A stretch of 9,987 nucleotides of DNA. Source: JBBSDV01 sp038240335 (GTDB taxonomy: Bacteria > Chloroflexota > Dehalococcoidia > DSTF01 > JACRBR01). The DNA lies in NCBI GenBank assembly GCA_038240335.1, contig JBBSDV010000126.1, positions 1-9,987 on the forward strand. Reading direction: 5' to 3'. This document shows, in pieces, positions 6,346 to 9,987 of this stretch. Positions within the stretch are counted from its first letter, which is position 1. The number at the start of each line of letters is the position of its first letter. The notes below the pieces were generated by a model, which did no database searches, was not told the origin of the DNA, and saw only the letters and a program-made list of their open reading frames with translations. The position numbers were made by a program, and so were the translations under genes.

Positions 6346-9300
6346 GCGACCTCTTCGGGCTCTCGATGAACTACATCATGATCGCGCTGGTGATCCTGCT
6401 TGCCGTCGCCCTGTCGACGGTCGGCTGGGTGCTGCTGCGGAATCGCGTGCTGTTTTGGATCGGCGTGCGAAACATACCCCGCCGTCGCGCCCAGACGATC
6501 CTCATCGTCATCGGGTTGATGCTCAGCACGCTGATCATCTCGACGGCGTTCAGCATCGGAGATACCGTCGACTACAGCATCACGAACCAGGCCTACGAGC
6601 GGCTGCACAGCATCGATGAGACGGTGCAGGCATCAGCCGGCGAGAGCGACAATCCGTTCGGCAGCTCGTCACTCGTCTCGGCGCGGCCGATGGCGGCGGC
6701 GGACGCATCGCAGTGGGTGCAGCAGATCAAGAGCATCGGTGGCGTCGACGGCGCGGTGCGCGTGATCAGGGCGCCGGTGCCGGTGAAGGACCAGGCGTCG
6801 GGGCTGACCGAGCCGGTCGTTGTGCTCGTCGGCGTCGATGCAACTTCGATGCAGGGGTTCGAGAGCGACATCCAGTCGAAGGATGGCAAACAGCTGTCGC
6901 TCACCGATCTCGGCGCGAACGAGATCTACGCGAATGAGTCGGCGGCGGACAAGCTGAAGATCAGCGTCGGCAACACCCTGCAACTCTTCACGAGCGGCGA
7001 GCCGCACGAGTTCGTCGTGCGCGACATCGTGAAGGATCGCGTGCTCACGGGCGCCGTCGCCGGCGTCTCGCGCGGGCTCGTGCTCAATCTGTCGCAGGCC
7101 CAGGCGCTGTTCAGCCGGCCGGATGAAGTCGACCTGATCGCGGTCTCGAACAGCGGCGGCGTTCACAACGACCTCAGCGCCGGGACGCAGATCAAGGCGG
7201 CGATCAACAACACGCTACCGAAGCCGTTCCTCGCCGCCTCGACCAAGCAGGACGTTGTCGATGCGGCAAACCAGGCGGCTAGCTTCCTCACAACGTTCTT
7301 CGTCATCCTCGGCCTCTTCGCGATCGCTTCCGGGATGATGCTCATTTTTCTCATCTTCGTCATGCTCGCAGCGGAGCGACGCGTCGAGATGGGGATGGTG
7401 CGCGCAGTCGGCACGAAGCGACGCCATCTCGTCCAGATGTTCCTTTCCGAAGGCATGGGCTACAACGTGCTCGCAGCGGCCGTCGGTTGTGGGCTTGGCG
7501 TCGTCGTATCGATCGGCATGGTGCGGATCATGGCGGCGCTGTTCGCCGACTTCGGCCTCAGCATCGTCTTCCATGTCTCGGCGCGCAGCCTCATCGTGTC
7601 GTATTCGCTCGGCGTTGTGCTGACCTTCCTGACCGTCGTCTTTTCGTCGTGGCGTATCAGCAACCTGAACATCACCGCGGCAATCCGCGATATGGCGGAG
7701 ACTACGCCGCGACAGGAGCGGCCGCGCGTCAGCGGCGTCGGCAGTCTCATTCGGTATGCGTTTTGGCTGCTATTCAAGCCGACGTCGATGCGCAGCTGGA
7801 TCACGTCGATCCTTGTGTGCATCGGCGGCGTCGCGCTGGCCGCGTTCTCCGCGGTCTTCTATATCGCCGGCGTCGCGATCTACGGCTCATCGGCGGCGAG
7901 CGGCGTGGCGGCGGTGCTGCTGTTTATCGCCGGCGTGCTCGTCTCGGCGACGGCGCTTGTGATCGCATTCACCGGCTTCCTTCGCATCTTCCAGCTCGGC
8001 GGCCTGGCGATCTTGCTCGGAGTACCGCTGCTCGTGCTCGGATTCGCGAGCGGGCAGGCGTTCCCCGCCGGCGCGGGGCTATCGCTCGAGATCGCGGGTA
8101 TCGCGCTGCTCGGCATCCAGGTCGGCGTGCCGAACCGCCTCGCGGCGACGGCGGCCGGCGTGGTACTGCTGGTCGCCTGGCTGCTGCTGGCGGGTGGCCA
8201 GCTGTTTCCGAGCCTCGATGGCGGGCCGGAGATGTTCTTCCTGTCGGGCGTGACGATGATCCTCGCGTCGACGTTCGTGCTCGTGTACAACGCCGACCTG
8301 ATGCTGGTCGTGCTGACGCGCGCGGGGAGCGTGTTCTCGACGCTGATCCCGTCGATCCGCACGGCCGTCGCGTATCCGCTGGCGAACAAGTTCCGGACCG
8401 GCATGACGATCGCCATGATCTCGCTCGTGATGTTTGCGCTCGTAATGACGTCGACGATGAACAGCAACTTCAACCGTATCTTCCTCGGCGACGACGCGCT
8501 CGGCGGCTACCAGGTCGCCATCTCCGAAAACCCGAACAACCACATCGGTGACGTCGCAGCGGCGCTGCAGAGCACAGGCACGGATGGCGCGGCATTGGCC
8601 GACGGCATCGCCGTTCAGGACGAAGTGCGGCACGCGAACCAAAACACCGCCGAGGTTCGGAACGTGCTTCTGGCGGACACCGACCCGAAGTCGGACGCAG
8701 CAAAGTTCTCGAAGTACGACATCCGCGGCCCCAGCGCCGGGTTCATCGGGGACAACGGAATCAAGTTCCAGTCTCGCGCCGAGGGGCTCGACAGCGATGC
8801 CGCTGTGTGGGCGCGGCTTGCCTCGGACCCGAAGACGGCAGTGATCGACGGCAACGCCGTCGGCGGTGGCGGGTTCGGGGGCGGTGAGTTTAGCCTCGAC
8901 GGCGTAAAGCAGGGCGACCCGACGTTCAAGCCCGTGACGGTGCAGGTGCGCGACGCGACCGCGCCCGGCACGCAGACGGACGTGCAGATTATCGGCATCA
9001 TCACGCCGAAAGCGAGCGCCATCTACAGCGGCCTGTTCTTGTCGCCGGCCACGTTCAGCTCGATCTTTCCGAAGCCCGAGTCGAGCGACTACCTGCTCAA
9101 ACTCAAGCCCGGCGTCAACGCCGGGACGGCCGCCGACTCGATCGAGAAGACGCTCTCGAGCCAGGGTGTGCAGGCCGACTCGTTGCGGAAGCTGATTGAC
9201 GGCTTCCAGGCGCAGAACCAGGGCTTCTCGTATCTGATCCAGGGTTTCATGGGTATCGGGCTGTTCGTCGGCATCGCCGCAGTCGGCGTCATCGCCTTCC

Positions 9301-9626
9301 GCACCGTCGTCGAGCGTCGCCAGCAGATCGGCATGCTGCGAGCGATCGGCTACACCCGGAACGCGATCGCGATCAGCTTCATGATGGAGTCGTCGTTTAT
9401 CGCCGCGCTCGGCGTCCTGAGCGGCATCGGCCTAGCGCTGCTGCTCGCGTACCAGCTGCTATCGAGCGACGAATTCGCGCGCTCGGGGATTCAGGGCTTC
9501 TACGTGCCGTGGTTGCAGATCATCGGCATTGGCGGCTTCGCCTTCATCGCGTCGCTGCTGATGACGATCATCCCATCGCGCCAGGCAAGCAGCATTCCGA
9601 TCGCGGAGGCGCTGCGGTACGAGTGA
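6342..9626 (+). CDS. Large FtsX/MacB-like ABC transporter permease
   Basis: This 1094-residue membrane protein partners the ATPase it overlaps. N-terminal helices (about 9-31 and 53-72) lead to an outside domain (about 75-312). FtsX core one follows (helices near 316-340, 375-398, 417-438), with ERRVEMGMVRAVGTKRR after its first helix. Residues about 488-660 then form a strongly hydrophobic run of some five to seven helices. A helix near 683-705 precedes a second outside domain (about 710-960) containing a Gly-rich patch near 841-848. FtsX core two ends the protein (helices near 968-988, 1017-1040, 1058-1077), with ERRQQIGMLRAIGYTR and a closing PSRQASSIPIAEALRYE. The start is ATG 6342 in the ATGA overlap; an earlier in-frame ATG at 6270 would lie deep in the ATPase. 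Two FtsX cores suggest an internal duplication acting as a complete permease. It may move lipids, lipoproteins or peptides, or regulate wall hydrolases as FtsEX does; none is proven. Confidence 0.9.
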   Translation: MSDLFGLSMNYIMIALVILLAVALSTVGWVLLRNRVLFWIGVRNIPRRRAQTILIVIGLMLSTLIISTAFSIGDTVDYSITNQAYERLHSIDETVQASAGESDNPFGSSSLVSARPMAAADASQWVQQIKSIGGVDGAVRVIRAPVPVKDQASGLTEPVVVLVGVDATSMQGFESDIQSKDGKQLSLTDLGANEIYANESAADKLKISVGNTLQLFTSGEPHEFVVRDIVKDRVLTGAVAGVSRGLVLNLSQAQALFSRPDEVDLIAVSNSGGVHNDLSAGTQIKAAINNTLPKPFLAASTKQDVVDAANQAASFLTTFFVILGLFAIASGMMLIFLIFVMLAAERRVEMGMVRAVGTKRRHLVQMFLSEGMGYNVLAAAVGCGLGVVVSIGMVRIMAALFADFGLSIVFHVSARSLIVSYSLGVVLTFLTVVFSSWRISNLNITAAIRDMAETTPRQERPRVSGVGSLIRYAFWLLFKPTSMRSWITSILVCIGGVALAAFSAVFYIAGVAIYGSSAASGVAAVLLFIAGVLVSATALVIAFTGFLRIFQLGGLAILLGVPLLVLGFASGQAFPAGAGLSLEIAGIALLGIQVGVPNRLAATAAGVVLLVAWLLLAGGQLFPSLDGGPEMFFLSGVTMILASTFVLVYNADLMLVVLTRAGSVFSTLIPSIRTAVAYPLANKFRTGMTIAMISLVMFALVMTSTMNSNFNRIFLGDDALGGYQVAISENPNNHIGDVAAALQSTGTDGAALADGIAVQDEVRHANQNTAEVRNVLLADTDPKSDAAKFSKYDIRGPSAGFIGDNGIKFQSRAEGLDSDAAVWARLASDPKTAVIDGNAVGGGGFGGGEFSLDGVKQGDPTFKPVTVQVRDATAPGTQTDVQIIGIITPKASAIYSGLFLSPATFSSIFPKPESSDYLLKLKPGVNAGTAADSIEKTLSSQGVQADSLRKLIDGFQAQNQGFSYLIQGFMGIGLFVGIAAVGVIAFRTVVERRQQIGMLRAIGYTRNAIAISFMMESSFIAALGVLSGIGLALLLAYQLLSSDEFARSGIQGFYVPWLQIIGIGGFAFIASLLMTIIPSRQASSIPIAEALRYE

Positions 9627-9699
9627 TCGCGAGGGTCGGCGTCGACGGCACGCTGCGCGCACGTTTGGCCGAAACGCCATGCCGCGGAACTGATCGTCG

Positions 9700-9987
9700 T
9701 CAGCGGCCTTCGAAGTGCGGCGGGCGCTTCTCGATGAACGCGCGCACACCCTCGGCACGATCTGCGGTGGTTTGCAGGATGATGGTCAGATCCGTCTCGT
9801 AACGGAGCGCCTGTTCGAGCGGCATATCGAGACCGCGCAGGATCGCCTCCTTCGCGTACGCCACCGCAAGCGGGCCGCGAGCCGCGATCGTGCCGGCGAT
9901 CGCGGATGCGCGGGCGTGAGCTGCGGTCGGCGGAGTCACTTCATTCACGAGCCCCCACGCGAGCGCCGTCGCGGCGTCGACGCTGCG
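9700..9987 (-). CDS. Enoyl-CoA hydratase/isomerase family protein, C-terminal part
   Basis: Only the last 95 codons are inside the window; the start lies beyond 9987. The visible part begins DAATALAWGLVNEV, the conserved block after the second oxyanion-hole region. It continues with a helix containing GPLAVAYAKEAILRG and ends with TADRAEGVRAFIEKRPPHFEGR, the standard C-terminal signature of crotonase-fold proteins. Such enzymes hydrate or isomerise acyl-CoA thioesters. The catalytic region is outside the window, so hydratase cannot be told from isomerase or other crotonases. The GTG at 9948 is internal, since homology continues upstream of it. The gene is convergent with the permease across 73 bp, where I see no clear terminator. 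Confidence 0.9.
   Translation of the reverse strand, partial: RSVDAATALAWGLVNEVTPPTAAHARASAIAGTIAARGPLAVAYAKEAILRGLDMPLEQALRYETDLTIILQTTADRAEGVRAFIEKRPPHFEGR

Noticed and set aside
5593..9626. Novel defence or secretion system built around the ABC pair
   Set aside because: There are only two genes, both of known transporter families, with no effector, nuclease or sensor partner in the window.
9627..9699. Bidirectional terminator between the convergent permease and hydratase genes
   Set aside because: Only the short GTCGAC-centred palindrome is visible; no stable stem with T-runs.

Overview
The window is a G+C-rich bacterial chromosome segment with tightly packed housekeeping genes and no plasmid, phage or transposase gene. 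The style (GTG starts on strong Shine-Dalgarno sites, ATGA overlaps, G/C-ending codons), the variant PRPP synthetase, the Cys-to-Asp MurA, and the interspersed repeats whose reverse strand reads as 'HPERSEGS' would all fit a Chloroflexota (Dehalococcoidia-like) genome. I cannot prove this from the sequence; a high-G+C actinobacterium or another phylum is possible.

Layout. (1) 7-960, minus: prs, PRPP synthetase. (2) 961-1142: a divergent control region with a perfect 8-bp-arm dyad at 1085-1105. (3) 1143-2378, plus: fabF, beta-ketoacyl-ACP synthase II. (4) 2379-2976: about 600 bp holding small hairpin repeats, several with base changes that compensate across the stem, plus a candidate 43-codon gene (2849-2980) ending in an ATGA overlap with the next gene. 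(5) 2977-5341, plus: murA and an mreB-family gene 67 bp apart, a probable cell-wall pair. (6) 5342-5592: an intergenic stretch with a direct repeat and a TTGACA promoter candidate. (7) 5593-9626, plus: an ABC ATPase and a large FtsX/MacB-type permease joined by an ATGA overlap. (8) 9700-9987, minus: the C-terminal end of an enoyl-CoA hydratase/isomerase family protein, convergent with the permease and running off the window.

Functionally, murA makes the first committed peptidoglycan precursor, the MreB-like protein would organise wall synthesis, and fabF elongates acyl chains for membrane lipid. The FtsX-type transporter could handle lipids, lipoproteins or wall enzymes, but its substrate cannot be read from sequence. 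I found no convincing new multi-gene system. The best leads are the repeat block at 2534-2781, the hidden small ORF before murA, the altered phosphate-binding loop of the MreB homologue, and the unusual membrane core of the permease.
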